Source: Alisma plantago-aquatica
Taxonomy: Eukaryota; Streptophyta; Magnoliopsida; Alismatales; Alismataceae
Direction: 5' to 3'
NCBI GenBank assembly: GCA_963693085.1
Contig: OY856409.1
Coordinates: 298,758,558-298,822,557, forward strand
DNA length: 64,000 nucleotides
The first letter of the stretch is position 1. Each line of letters begins with the position of its first letter. A program made the translations under genes and the position numbers. This document shows positions 1 to 10,536 of this stretch, piece by piece. Under the pieces are notes generated by a model. That model did no database searches. It saw nothing but the letters and a program-made list of their open reading frames with translations, and was not told where the DNA came from.

Positions 1-1804
1 GTGGTGACCAACTAAGAGGCCATTGCTGACATTGTCCAAGCACAACTTAAACAAAGTATCACACTGCAATAAGGGATAGTGGATGTCCTTGCTCCAAGAC
101 CATGTATATACCTTACAACCCACCTATCCTATTACATAGTTGTTGATGTGATCTATTGTCTAAGGGGAATATGGCAGTTAAACTATTTCTTTCTGTTGTC
201 GTATTTGATGCTTTATTTCCCTACGTTGAACTTGCACACTTTAAGTTGTGTCAAACACCCACATGCAAAAATTAGGTTGATGTATACACTTGAGAGGATG
301 TTCTTCAATTTCTCTTAACTATCACCTTGCACCAAACTCTAGGTTTTGAGGGTTTTATTTGACTCTCCTATAGTGTTTTCTCCTATCTCCATGATTGTGA
401 TTTAGCACGAGAAATCATCGATGAAGTTCAACAAAATTATTTGTTTTTATGCATCTAGTAATATAAGAAAATATAAAATTTCAATGGGAAAACTTTCTGA
501 TGAAAAACTGAAAATTGGCCAAAATCCATGCGAGAACCAACTCACAATCACCTCATGTATATATTCTAACCACTTCTACTTCATCTTTTCAACTCTTTAC
601 ATTTTAGGAGTCTTTGATTTCCATCAAATATAAAGACTTAGGTGAGTACCTAATGATGCTCGGTCCATATAATCTATCTAAGGTCATGTACACCTTCCAA
701 GGTTAAGAATCTAAATTATGAGTATCAAATTTTTATCTTAAACAAAAAGAAATCATCAGATAAACTATAGTTATATAGCCAAGTTTTATAACTTTACTGA
801 ATTTTAATCAATCACTAATCTCTAAATGACATTTTATTAGGCATACCTCACTTTTATTTCTCCATTTTTTTGAGCAGGTGTCTACATCAATATAATGCTT
901 AATTCACCTAAATTATCCAAAACTTTAAATATCTATAGAAATAGGAAGTTATAAAAAAATCTAGGGGTCTAAATATTTATCACACTTTTTAATTATTTGA
1001 ATACAAATTAGGATGCGATTCTGAATCTCATATTTTTTGTGTGCATCTATAATGTTGGCTTTGTATCCCCCTTTTCTTCAAGCCTCACAAATATCATAAT
1101 TACATATAAAGGAGAGCCTATTATCACTTGTTCTAGGGTTTCTATGTCAAATTTTTTTTTGAACAAGTTTTTTTTGTCTAAATTCTAACGTATTATCATA
1201 TGTTTCCTCTCGTTATGAATAATGATGAAACATATATATGTTTTTTTTCATAGTATTTTTTTCCACTATATGTGTTGACATACTGATATTTCCTATACTA
1301 GTGATGATTCTATATAGCATCCTCTATTCAAGTTGAATCTTTTATTAAGTATTAGGGTCTCAAATTGGAGTTATCAATTATATGAAATTTACCATTCTAG
1401 GGTTTACTTTTTTTTGCAATCACCTATGGTTGTACCTAGATAACGAGGAACTCTAGGGCACTCTCCCATTTGTATACTCATAGTAATGATGTAAATGTTC
1501 CAAAACCTAGACGTACATGTGTCTCAAAAACTTCTTCCCCAATAATATCTCCAAATAAGTCTATGTCTAGAGGAGTCAAAATTTAGGTGATGGTCTGATT
1601 ATGTATCATTTATTTCCAAACTAAAGTACATACTTTACATCCTAGGTTCTCAGTATTTTCCATTTTTAGTCTAGGTATATGCCAATAATGGAGCCGACAA
1701 TGCTAGGGTTTTGTTGTAACTATAATTCTAAGTTTGAACTGTTGTATTTTGTTCCTAACTAAACCTAAATTCCACGAGACATGCATGAGTGCAGACTGTT
1801 TATA
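1..1804. other. Non-coding DNA left of a primer site, probably interior of element F
   Basis: No protein family is recognisable in any frame. The longest open frames are 60-80 codons and look like chance. On the minus strand this stretch lies immediately downstream of a primer-binding-site-like sequence (1,805-1,817) and an LTR end. It is therefore probably the untranslated interior of element F, which continues to the left of the window. The assignment rests only on position. Confidence 0.35.
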
Positions 1805-1817
1805 GGCTCTGATACTA
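1805..1817 (-). other. Primer binding site, initiator tRNA-Met type (element F)
   Basis: Read on the minus strand, this is TAGTATCAGAGCC. It differs by one base from TGGTATCAGAGCC, the usual plant primer site complementary to the 3' end of initiator tRNA-Met. It sits about 5 bases inside an LTR-like end (GGGTCTTTA), as expected for the start of minus-strand cDNA synthesis. The perfect version of the site is seen in element D at 55,391-55,402. Confidence 0.6.
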
Positions 1818-1820
1818 TTT

Positions 1821-2761
1821 TTTAAAGACCCAATCTTTATGATAAAATATTTACAAAATAATATCAAAGACTATAAATAATCTTTATTACAATCATGCTT
1901 TTACATCATAGTTGCGGAAGCTTTACACAAGTTTACAAATTTTAGAATAAGAATTGATCCCCATCTAGAAACCAACGGATGACAACTCCTGCATATCTCT
2001 TCTAGTCAATCTCTGTATCACTTATCCATGAGTTCCTGAAGGAACAAAACCACACATGGACCCCATAAATGGAAAATAAAGGTCAGTTAGGCTGGTACTA
2101 AATCAAATTATTGAGCTATTAAAAATTAGGTACAAAACATGGTTCATGTATGAAATCAATTGTTGGAGGGAACTGTTTGGTGGACTTAGTTCAACAAAAT
2201 GAGAATAACAAGTAGGATGTTACACTATTTAATATTCGAAATAGAAATTCCACAAGGCTAACAATTATGCAAAACTATCCAAGTTCAAGGTATCAAAATA
2301 TCATGAATATTTCTAATAATCAACTTTAAATATCAAGATTGAGCATTGTCATATCATTTCTTTATCAATGACTACAATGCCATGTGTTCAATCATCTATG
2401 AGAGAATGAAACAATAGTCTGCTATTTCAACCAGTATACCAGGGGACCACTAATCTATTACAACCTGTGCATAGGGCGGCAAGACATACCCAACCTATAG
2501 GAGCCAAAGCTCTAAAGGGCCAAAGACGAAGGGACCAAAGTCCAAGGAGTCAAAACTCCAAGAATTCAATTCTAGTGCTTATGTTAATATTTTCAAAATT
2601 CAACAATAATGAATTTAGGGGTGGTGACCCTCAAAGGTAGGAAAAGGCTTATAAAATAGTGTAGGGATCACCACCAAATCATGTACATAGAATTCAAGAG
2701 ACAGAAAAAATAACTCAATAAGTAAATAGAGAATCTAGTACTTATTCTTAAGAAAGAGTCC
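1821..2761 (-). mobile_element. LTR fragment of element F (minus orientation)
   Basis: The segment lies between the primer site and the broken integrase of element A. Its edge next to the primer site carries the GGAAGC motif (about 1,916-1,921) that also lies near the matching edge of the S, C and D LTRs. At about 2,470-2,570 there is a degenerate short tandem array of about 15-17 bp units with the core CCAAAG. No reading frame is supported. The right edge is taken as the point where the integrase reading of A stops abruptly. I see no target duplication, so the piece may be truncated rather than cleanly inserted. Confidence 0.45.
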
Positions 2762-3290
2762 AACCCATGGTGACGTGTTCCCAATTTCATTCTAGGACTT
2801 CAAGGGGTTTTAGTGGACCACCTGGTCTCTGGTGCTTTGCCTTGATTCATGTCAGGCATCTGGACACAAATTCAACAATATCACGGTTCATGTCCCTCTA
2901 CCAAAACTGACATTATAGGTCTTTGTATATCTTAGTTGTGTCGAAATGGTCTGTGTACTATGACCTGTGTGCCTCACTGAGAATTTTTGTATTCATAGCT
3001 GACTGCTGAAGAACCGACATATGTTTCTTATATCGAAGACCACCATTAAGATCCACAAACAAATGTGTTTGATGCTTTGATAGGAGAGAGGAGAGCTCTA
3101 CAAGATCAAAACTAGACTTGTGTGCCTCAAGAAGTTCAAACTGAAGACCAGACATGATGGAGATGTTATTGATTTAGAGACGATCAGACAAAAACTAGGG
3201 CTTCCAACCCACTAGATTCTCCATGTTCCTCCACCCGGGAATAGGTAAAGATGCACATACTTCCCTTTTTCTTCTAAGCGCATCAACGAC
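2762..3290 (-). pseudogene. Ty3/gypsy integrase, N-terminal part (element A)
   Basis: The minus-strand translation shows the end of the RNase H-integrase linker, then the integrase zinc-finger region and the start of the catalytic core. Visible pieces include EAHRS, the segment DIVEFVSRCLT, and the stretch HQRPGGPLKPLEV that precedes the core. These are typical of plant Tekay/Del chromovirus integrase. Integrase would join the cDNA to host DNA. The frame has several stops and shifts, and one zinc-ligand cysteine after SRCLT is lost. The reading ends abruptly near 2,762, just after a VTM motif, so the catalytic aspartates and glutamate are absent. It is the 3' part of the same broken pol as the RT to its right. 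Confidence 0.8.
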
Positions 3291-3329
3291 TATGTTACCT
3301 TTTCCCGGATGATAGCCATTCATGAAATC

Positions 3330-3665
3330 GTAGTCTTTTAGATAATAAATCCATCATCATTAACACAAGTTTAGGTCTTTCTGAGTGAGGATGTACTTTA
3401 GGCTTTTGGGTCCAGTGAAGATATCAACCATAACCCCATACAGGTAGTGCCTCTAGATTTTGAGGGCATGGATGATTGCAACTAATTGCAAATGGTGTAC
3501 GGGATAGTTAAGTTCATTGGGTTTTAGCTGTCTAGATGCAAAGGCCACCACCTTTCTGTGTTGTTGCAAGACACATCCTAACCCATTTCTTGAAGCATCA
3601 GTGAAGATTACAAATCCTTCATTGGAAGATGGTATAACTATAATAGGGGCTGATGTCAATTTCTA
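3330..3665 (-). pseudogene. RNase H domain (element A)
   Basis: The frame reads [15 protein letters not shown], then [22 protein letters not shown] and ALKI, followed after a stop by a weaker KSLKYILTQKDLN. This is the Ty3/gypsy RNase H order: the first catalytic aspartate lies in TDAS, and the next conserved block is ASRQL. The enzyme would degrade RNA in RNA-DNA hybrids during cDNA synthesis. The frame is open from 3,659 to 3,453, then runs into stops. It is continuous in order with the RT upstream and the integrase downstream on the minus strand, so it is one module of the element A polyprotein. Confidence 0.88.
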
Positions 3666-4440
3666 CTTCAACTCCTAGAAACTGGATTCACAAGTGGCTG
3701 ACCAGAAGAAATGCTCATCCTTATGAGTAAGCTTAGTTAAAGGAATTGCAACTCTGGAGAAATTGGGAATGAAGGAATGATAAAATCCGACCAAGCCCAA
3801 GAAGCTTCGGATTTTAGAAGGGTTTTGAGGAGGTTGCCAATCAAGAGCATCTGATACTTTGGCAGGATCAACATATATGTTACCCCCAGAAATGACATGT
3901 CTAAGAAACATGATTTTATCAATCTAGAATTCACATTTAGAGAGATTTCCATAGAATTGTTGAGCTCGAATGATTTCCAGGAGTGCTCAAAGTGTTTCTC
4001 AATAGAGTCAGAATAAATCAAAATATCATCAATGAAGATGACCAAAAACTCATATGGATAAGGTTGTAAGACTTTATTCATCAGATTCATAAATATGCCT
4101 AGTGCATTGGTCAACCCGAATGGCATCACTAGAAATTCATAATTCCCATAACCAGTTTGGAAAGCAGTTTTAGAAATATCTAGTCAAACAGGGATCAATT
4201 TTTGAGAAATCTTTGGCAGTATGAAGCTGATCAAAGAGGTAATCAATGTGAGGTAGGGGATACTTATTTTTAATAGTGGCTTGGTTCAACATGCGGTAGT
4301 CAATACACATACACATTGAACCATCTTTTTTTTGACAAAAAGAACAGGCGCACCCCAAGGGGAAATACTAGGATAGATAAAATATTTATCAAGAAGTTCT
4401 TGTAACTTTTTCTTCAACTCCATAAGCTCAGTAGGATCCA
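3666..4440 (-). pseudogene. Reverse transcriptase (element A)
   Basis: RT motifs appear in the expected order on the minus strand. These are a [24 protein letters not shown] entry block, [17 protein letters not shown] (written here partly from two frames), [18 protein letters not shown], and the catalytic box [11 protein letters not shown] at about 4,000-4,045. The connection region [14 protein letters not shown] follows. The order and wording match plant Ty3/gypsy Tekay/Del RT. At about 4,180-4,200 a short internal deletion with a frameshift removes the block between SKID and SKTAF. Another frameshift lies near 3,900. The catalytic aspartates survive but the gene cannot make a functional enzyme. 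Confidence 0.92.
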
Positions 4441-4628
4441 TCCTATATGGTGACCTAGAAATGGAGTGGTTCCAGGAAGAAGATATATGGAGAACTCAAT
4501 GTCTCAATTTTGAGGTAGCCCATAAAGCTCCTCTGAAAATACATCAAGAAAGTCGTGTACCACTTCCAATCTTTCTACAACCCGTTACTAGGATTGGTCT
4601 CCGAGACTAATGCGAGGAAGACTTTACA

Positions 4629-5210
4629 TTATTTAGAAATGGTCTTTTTATCTTGAAGAGAGGAAACTATAATGTTATTATAGAATTTGCTTCCGCTAGG
4701 GATCACCATTGGACAAGAATGAGGTTGAGAGAGGACTACCATCTTATTTCTATAGTCAGTCTGTGCATGATACTTGTATAACCAATTAATACCAAGTATA
4801 ATATCAAACTCTTCCATAGTTAAGAGGACGAATTCAAAGGAAATGTCATGATTTTTGAATTTTAGAGGCAGAACATCAATTTTTTTATCCTTTAGTAAGT
4901 ATTTTGCCACTATGAGTCAACACAGGAAGAATATATCCCAAGTCCCTTATATGCAGGTGTAACATATATTTCAGATTTTGAGAAATGAATGTGTTTGTTA
5001 ATCCTAAATTGAATAAAGCTTTAACAGGATGATCATTTAAGAATATAATGCCTACACAAGATAATCATGTTATGAATAAATTGAAGGCATTGAATGATAT
5101 ATTAGATATATGAAAATAATTTAGGTTACCTTCAATAAGATGGTTGAGATTTGCCTCAGATTCCTCTATAGTCAATGTGAATACTCTAGCATTGTGGTGT
5201 CTCTGAGGGG
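4629..5210 (-). pseudogene. Aspartic protease region (element A), with intron-like insert
   Basis: The minus strand begins with HHNARVFTLTIEE just after the gag zinc knuckle. It then runs through the flap and core region to FDIILGINWLYKYHAQ, the usual ILGMDWL-type motif of plant gypsy proteases. The catalytic DSGA-type motif is destroyed: the site reads NLGLT. Between the N-terminal piece and the core lies a 78-bp GT...AG segment (5,052-5,129) with an in-frame TGA. Without it, the distance between the flanking conserved blocks fits the family. The protease would mature the gag-pol polyprotein. It matches the protease of element E (62,046-62,629) at roughly half the positions, so A and E are relatives. 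Confidence 0.85.
5052..5129 (-). other. Putative 78-bp intron in the gag-protease junction (element A)
   Basis: On the minus strand the coding block ends ATTGAAG. The segment then starts GTAACC, is AT-rich, ends TTGTGTAG, and the coding block resumes GCATTATATTC. The ends are canonical GT...AG. The segment contains an in-frame TGA (5,065-5,067). Element E has a segment of exactly the same length and position, with donor GTAATC and acceptor ATGTGTAG. The retention of ends, length and position in two diverged copies argues for a real intron rather than a random insertion. Splicing itself cannot be seen from DNA. Confidence 0.6.
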
Positions 5211-5229
5211 GTGAAGCACCTACTGTAGA

Positions 5230-5940
5230 GTTTCCAAAGATGGATGGAGTCAGGCACTTGGTGATGAAATGGCCCTCCTTCTTACAGTTGTAGCAGACTT
5301 GCTTGGGATGACGACATACCCCACTATGGTGTCTCCCACAAGTTTTTCTCTTTGGGTGAGTTATCTTCTTTTAATTCTGGTGAATTTTCTATCCTCCTTT
5401 ACCTGAACATCCTCCTTTTCCCGATCCCTTGTTATGGTCAGGGTGGAACTTCCTAGACTTATCCTCCTCAGTGGTGGTTAACCCTAGGTATCCCATGCTG
5501 GAAGGCTTCTACAAACCCTATTCCCTTTCTTGCTTGGGGGCCATATATAGGGCTTCATGTATGATCCTGTGATAGTAAGTTATGACTTGGGTTTTTAGAT
5601 GGGTGGCTAGGTAGTCAACATATATATCCATGAGGTGATCCTCAGTCTTAATAGGTGCATAATGCTCCAGAAGCCTAAACTTCCATGTGTAGTCAGCCAC
5701 CGAGAGACTGCCATGCTTAAGCTCAATGTACATCCTCTCCTTCCTCTTCCTCTTAGCTATAGACATAAATTGGTCTGTGAAGAGAGTTTTGAAGGCTTTC
5801 CATCCCATGTTGTCCACTTCTTATCTCCTATTCCCTCCATAGATTTCCCACCAGATTTTTGCCCCCCCTTAAGCAGATGCGTGGCAAATCTAACCTTCTT
5901 TTCATTGGGTACTTCTAGGGTACAAAATGCATTTTCCACC
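5230..5940 (-). pseudogene. Gag, C-terminal part with zinc knuckle (element A)
   Basis: Two overlapping minus-strand frames cover a retrotransposon gag domain. The first has TLEVPNEKKVRFATHLLKG. After a frameshift near 5,760-5,830 comes WKAFKTLFTDQF, then SVADYTWKFRLLEHYAP. Downstream, 5,254-5,295 encodes CYNCKKEGHFITKC, an intact CX2CX4HX4C zinc knuckle of nucleocapsid type. Gag would form the virus-like particle and bind the RNA genome. The N-terminal part of the same gene lies 5 kb away at 10,964-11,276, separated by the solo LTR S. When S and one copy of its target duplication are ignored, the conceptual frame runs across the junction. Several stops show the gene is dead. Confidence 0.85.
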
Positions 5941-5945
5941 GACAG
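5941..5945. repeat. Target site duplication GACAG, left copy (solo LTR S)
   Basis: GACAG immediately precedes the LTR start TGTAACATCC and recurs directly after the LTR end at 10,959-10,963. Five bases is the usual Ty3/gypsy duplication length. Confidence 0.8.
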
Positions 5946-6637
5946 TGTAACATCCCTGACCTGGGTTATGAGTTAACCCTAGGTGTTTTTCCTAATTATG
6001 TAATTAATATACTGGTGATTATCTTTTGGCATGTAATTAAACTCTTGAGGAACACTTATTTCCATTTCTGCCCTAATTGAACAATGTTTTAGTATTGTTT
6101 TGTAATATAGGGACCTATGTGCAATTTACCCAGTTAGAAGGGTTAACTTGCAATTTGCACATGTTGAGATGTTCCTCTGATGTTGAGGCATCATAAGAAT
6201 GATTATGGTAAAGTTTGAAGGATTTCCCAAGCTTGAGCACCAAGGTGCAGCTGTGGAAGCAATCCCTGTGCTTGAAACCTTGGTTTTGGGGTAAAATGCA
6301 ATTTACCCAAAATTTGGAGTGCAACTTGTAAATTTCATCTTCGAAAATATCTTTTATAACTTTTGTAATCATTTAGAGTAGAAATGATGAAGAGGGCACT
6401 TCATTTGAATAATCATATAATAAAGAACACCTTTGTGATTAAATAAGCAAGGAATAAGTATAATAGCTCTTTTATATGTATACTTTAGTAATGGGTTGAT
6501 CTTCTTTGCCTTCAATTCTTGACCTTAGAATGATATTGTCCTTAGAAATAAGGGGTATGGACGAGCAAAGAAGAAAGGAAGGACTTAGATGAGAAATGGG
6601 ATAAAGTAGAAGCTTTATGGAGAAATTTCACCCAAAA

Positions 6638-6645
6638 TATATATA
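6638..6645 (+). promoter_or_regulatory. Candidate TATA box of LTR S
   Basis: TATATATA lies about 690 bp into the LTR, just before CCACTTCC, with no comparable run nearby. In the D LTRs a TATAAAA lies about 885-890 bp from the same end. The position fits an LTR U3 promoter. It is supported only by the motif and its place. Confidence 0.4.
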
Positions 6646-7139
6646 CCACTTCCTTTGCAAGCAAAGGAACGTTTCTTTCATTCCCTCACTTATCCCCCTT
6701 GCTCAAACTGACTAAGGCAGAGCTCTGGAGCATAGGAGAATGACCAGGGAGTTCAAGGTAAGTTTGGATCATCCCTTTTTCTTGAATTCATAGAGGAAAC
6801 TCGATTTCAAGGTTGAATTCATGGCTAGCTCACCTAGCTTTATCTTTCTAGCCATTCCTTTCCAACTTTTCCTTGGAGAATTCACCTTGGCCGACCTGTG
6901 GAGCTCAAAGACGCCATTAAAGACCTGAAGCTTGGAAGCTTGGAGCTCAAGGAACAACCTTTAGGTGGGTTTTATAACTCTAAACCTTATGCTTTGATTA
7001 TACATCTTTTTCTATGCATATAGTTGCTAGTTCTTCTTCTTCCCTATTTTCCCTTGCATCCTTGCAAGCAAAATCGTGAAGAACTGATACTGTTCTTGAG
7101 GTAGAAGATAAGGGCGTTAATTCCTATGCTTATCCACGG

Positions 7140-8780
7140 ATTTCCACTTTACCAAACGACCTCCACCAATTGCCCATACGGTTTACACAACCGTTTGGTG
7201 GGCAAATGGTTTCAGGGTCGTATGAAGGCAAGCGGCCTTCAAGACCATTTGATCGCATTCACCAAATGACGACCGTATGGGAATCTTGGTTATAATTATG
7301 TATGTTAATCACCCACAAAATTTTAGGGGTTAACTCCAAAGGAATCGTGATATATAAGCAAATCAATTAGCAAATCCAACTGAATTAAGTTCTGATTTTC
7401 AATCTGTTTAATTTGCGCTTTTTGGGCAAACGGTCTCAATGCCATTGAAGATGGTTGACCAAGCGTTGACCGTTTGGGATTACTGTTCATAATTATGTTG
7501 ATTAATGACTCACCAAATTTGATGGATTAATTTCAAACTAGTTATGAGTTGAATGTTGATTAATAGGGCAAATCCTAATTGAAATCAGTGCTGAAATTCC
7601 AATGAGTTAATTAGTGATTTTGGGTTGATTAGCCCAAACGGTCTCAAGACCGTTTGGGGAATCATCCAAACGGTCTCAAGACCGTTTGGGGATCACCCAA
7701 GACCGTTTAGAGGTCTGGGGTCAAGTATAGTTGACCAATTGAAGGTCCAAAGGTTCCAAATCATATTGCAATTAAGTATTGATGTGATGATCAATTCAAT
7801 AGATCAAACCTTGATGAATTTTCACTAGAGTCCAAAGGATGGATGGACAAACGGTCTCAAGACCGTTTGGAACTCATCCAAACGGTCTCAAGACCGTTTG
7901 GTGTCAACCCAAGACCGTTTGGAGGTCTAGGGTTAAGGTAATTTGATCAATTGAGGGCCCAATTACAGTGGGTTATTGAAATAATCAAATTGCTGATTTG
8001 TGACTTAATTAAGGTTCAACCCCTATCAAATCAACTTAGATTTTGATGAATTCTTGGGCAAACGGTCTCAAGACCGTTTGGAGGTTATCCAAATGATCCC
8101 AAGACCGTTTGGGCCAAGTTTGAGCCCGATTGGAGGTCAATTGATGGGATCAACTTCGATTTGATTCACATTGTTGAGTGTTGATGGTTGAATGTTTATA
8201 GACCTTAATTGAACCAACTCCAACCCTATTTGGATATCAATTGAGGATCAATTGAGTGACCAATTGGTTAAGGCTAACCCTAATTGTCTCAATTGATAAG
8301 TGGTTAGAAAGCTTGAGACCAATTGAAGGCTTCAACATAGGAAACCCTAATCGAGTTTACCCTTTGAATCACCTTGGAGGTCCATGCGATCTTGAGCTTT
8401 TAGGACCATACGACTTCAGGACCGAATGAGTTCATACGACTTCAGGACTGAATGAGTTCATACAACTTCAGGATCGAATGAGTTCATACGACTTCAGGAC
8501 CGAATGAGTTCATACGACTTCAGGATCGAATGAGTTCATACGACTTCAGGACCGAATGAGTTCATACGACTTCAGGACCGAATGAGTTCATACGACTTCG
8601 GGTCCGAATGAGCTCAAACGACTTCAGAAGTCAAACTATGACTAAACGGTCTTCACCCCATCTTGGGCAAATGACCTCAAGATCGTTTAAGGGTAAACGG
8701 TCTTGAGTGTCATGCGGTCTTGAAGTCAACCAAAGCTAAACGGTCTACAACCTTAAACGATCTCAGGATCGTTTGAAGGT
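7140..8780. repeat. Array of AAACGGTC inverted repeats in LTR S
   Basis: Five perfect 22-bp inverted repeats occur at 7,635-7,656, 7,667-7,688, 7,848-7,869, 7,879-7,900 and 8,059-8,080. Each has arm CAAACGGTCT, centre CA, and arm AGACCGTTTG. Many half-sites and degraded copies fill 7,140-7,290, 7,430-7,480, 7,690-7,920 and 8,640-8,780. The units sit in blocks spaced about 200 bp apart. The same 22-mer, in the opposite orientation, fills the D LTRs. Confidence 0.95.
8405..8612. repeat. 26-bp tandem repeat, about 8 copies (LTR S)
   Basis: The unit TTCATACGACTTCAGGACCG + AATGAG is repeated head to tail with an exact 26-bp step. Unit starts are near 8,431, 8,457, 8,483, 8,509, 8,535, 8,561 and 8,587, and a degraded unit follows. 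Only scattered single-base changes separate the copies, so the array is young relative to the LTR. The D LTRs lack it. Confidence 0.95.
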
Positions 8781-9960
8781 TGAAGGTGTGAAACCTATTG
8801 GGGACTTTTAAGGATAAGTCTGCCTAATGCCTTGAAGGCTTAGATGGTTTGATGGTTGTTCAACCTAAACCCTAATGATACCTAGGGACATTAAGGGTCA
8901 AGTGGTTAGTATATTAACCCATGTTATGATTAATGGTGAACTTTACCAAAATACCCTTTATGGATTCAAGTAGGTAACCCCTTTTTATCATGCAAACCCC
9001 AATGGTTACAATGGTGATGACTTGGCTAGGCTTATCAATGTTGATTATACCTAACCCAATCTAGAGGGATGTAATCATCACCTATGAGCAAGAGGAGAGA
9101 GAAAATCCCAATTATGGTTGAAATCCAAGTAAAATACCTTCAATATATATGAATGTACATGATTAGGGTATGATCCACCTATGTGAGATCATGAAAACCC
9201 TATTTATGATAATTGATGAATCTTAATCTTATCTGAGAGCATCATTGATGATGTTCCTCATACATGATGATGTTATGAGTTCATTTTACCATAATGTGAA
9301 TAATAAACCCTAATTCTAGGGTGATGGCATGTAATGTGAATAGTAAACCCTAATTGATGAGAATCAGGGAACTTAGCTCTTATGGCAAGAGTGGAAAGTA
9401 TAATTCTTGATTTGAATATCTTTTATTAGTTGAATTAACCTTGCAGGTTCTGATATGAAGATGATCATATCCAGGTATGGATGATGATGCTATATTCATT
9501 GAAAGCATGTTGTTAGCTTTATGAATAGTAAAATATCTTGATGCCTTGTCAATGGCAACCTAAGAATTAAATGGGCTGTGAGAGCCATAAATACCATCAA
9601 GATCATGCTTTAGAGATGACTTGTGATGAATGTATTGAGAAATGATGATTGATGAGAGTTAGGCTTGTTACATTTAGTATTATCATTTCATAGATGTTAT
9701 GCTAATGTTATTGTTTGAAGAACAATGTATGATGTTAAAAGAATACTGAATGTACCTAACTAATCAAGTATAATGTAGAGCCCTGATCATAGATCCATCA
9801 TTGTTAGAGATCAAATGATGGTGAAACATGTTTTCCTAAGGGAACTCCTGGATCACATACTTTTGAGTATGTGGGGTATATGGATGTGTAGAACCTTACA
9901 TCCTAGTGTAGGTGTTTGATGTAGATGTGTAATCCGTCAATCCTTCACTACAATCCCATA

Positions 9961-10072
9961 CCGTATCAGTGGATGGTAAACATGAAACCTCCTGATGACG
10001 AAGAAAGCACAGATATCCGTATCAGTGGAAGATAAACATGAAATCTCCTGATGACGAAGAGAGTACAGAATG
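9961..10072. repeat. 56-bp tandem duplication (LTR S)
   Basis: Two copies start CCGTATCAGTGG at 9,961 and 10,017. Each includes AAACATGAAA and CTCCTGATGACGAAGA, and they differ by a few substitutions. Confidence 0.9.
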
Positions 10073-10490
10073 CCACTGTAACTCTAAAATAGTGAAGGAC
10101 CAGATTACCCTGGTAAGCTATTATAGTAGAGGCACGAGATGTCCTACAAGTAATCCTCTTACTGACCGAGGAAGGTGAAGGTCATGAGAATCCGGCTCTT
10201 TTGATGACCTAGTATGATACCGAGGCACTTAGCAGTGATTGGTTGGAGTATGAGTGGTAAACCTCATCTCCACAGGGCATAAAAGTAATGTTTGAAAAAC
10301 ATAATCCACAGTGTAGCATACCTGTTAGAGATAACTACGAGTTGATTGATTGATGTTACACTGTATAGTGCAAATGTCTTCATGTTTCATAACTGTTGAA
10401 CTCATGCTTACTATTATATCTGATGTTGAATACTTTGAAGCTTTTACTGCTTAAGTTATTCTTTGAGGTGCTATAATAAAGCTTCTGGAG

Positions 10491-10536
10491 GAGAGTTATA
10501 ACTCTCGCTGGGACAATTATGTAAAATTGTCTCACC
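10491..10536 (+). other. Conserved double-hairpin block near LTR end (S)
   Basis: GAGAGTTATAACTCTC (10,491-10,506) is a perfect 16-bp palindrome. After GCTGG comes GACAATT...AATTGTC (10,512-10,531), a second inverted repeat with a 6-base loop, then TCACCCC. Equivalent blocks occur in C (40,154-40,198), D (48,523-48,574 and 55,801-55,852) and E (61,566-61,612), although the rest of these LTRs has diverged greatly. Its place, about 430-470 bp from the LTR 3' end, suggests the R/U5 part of the transcript. A role in RNA structure is inference. Confidence 0.7.
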
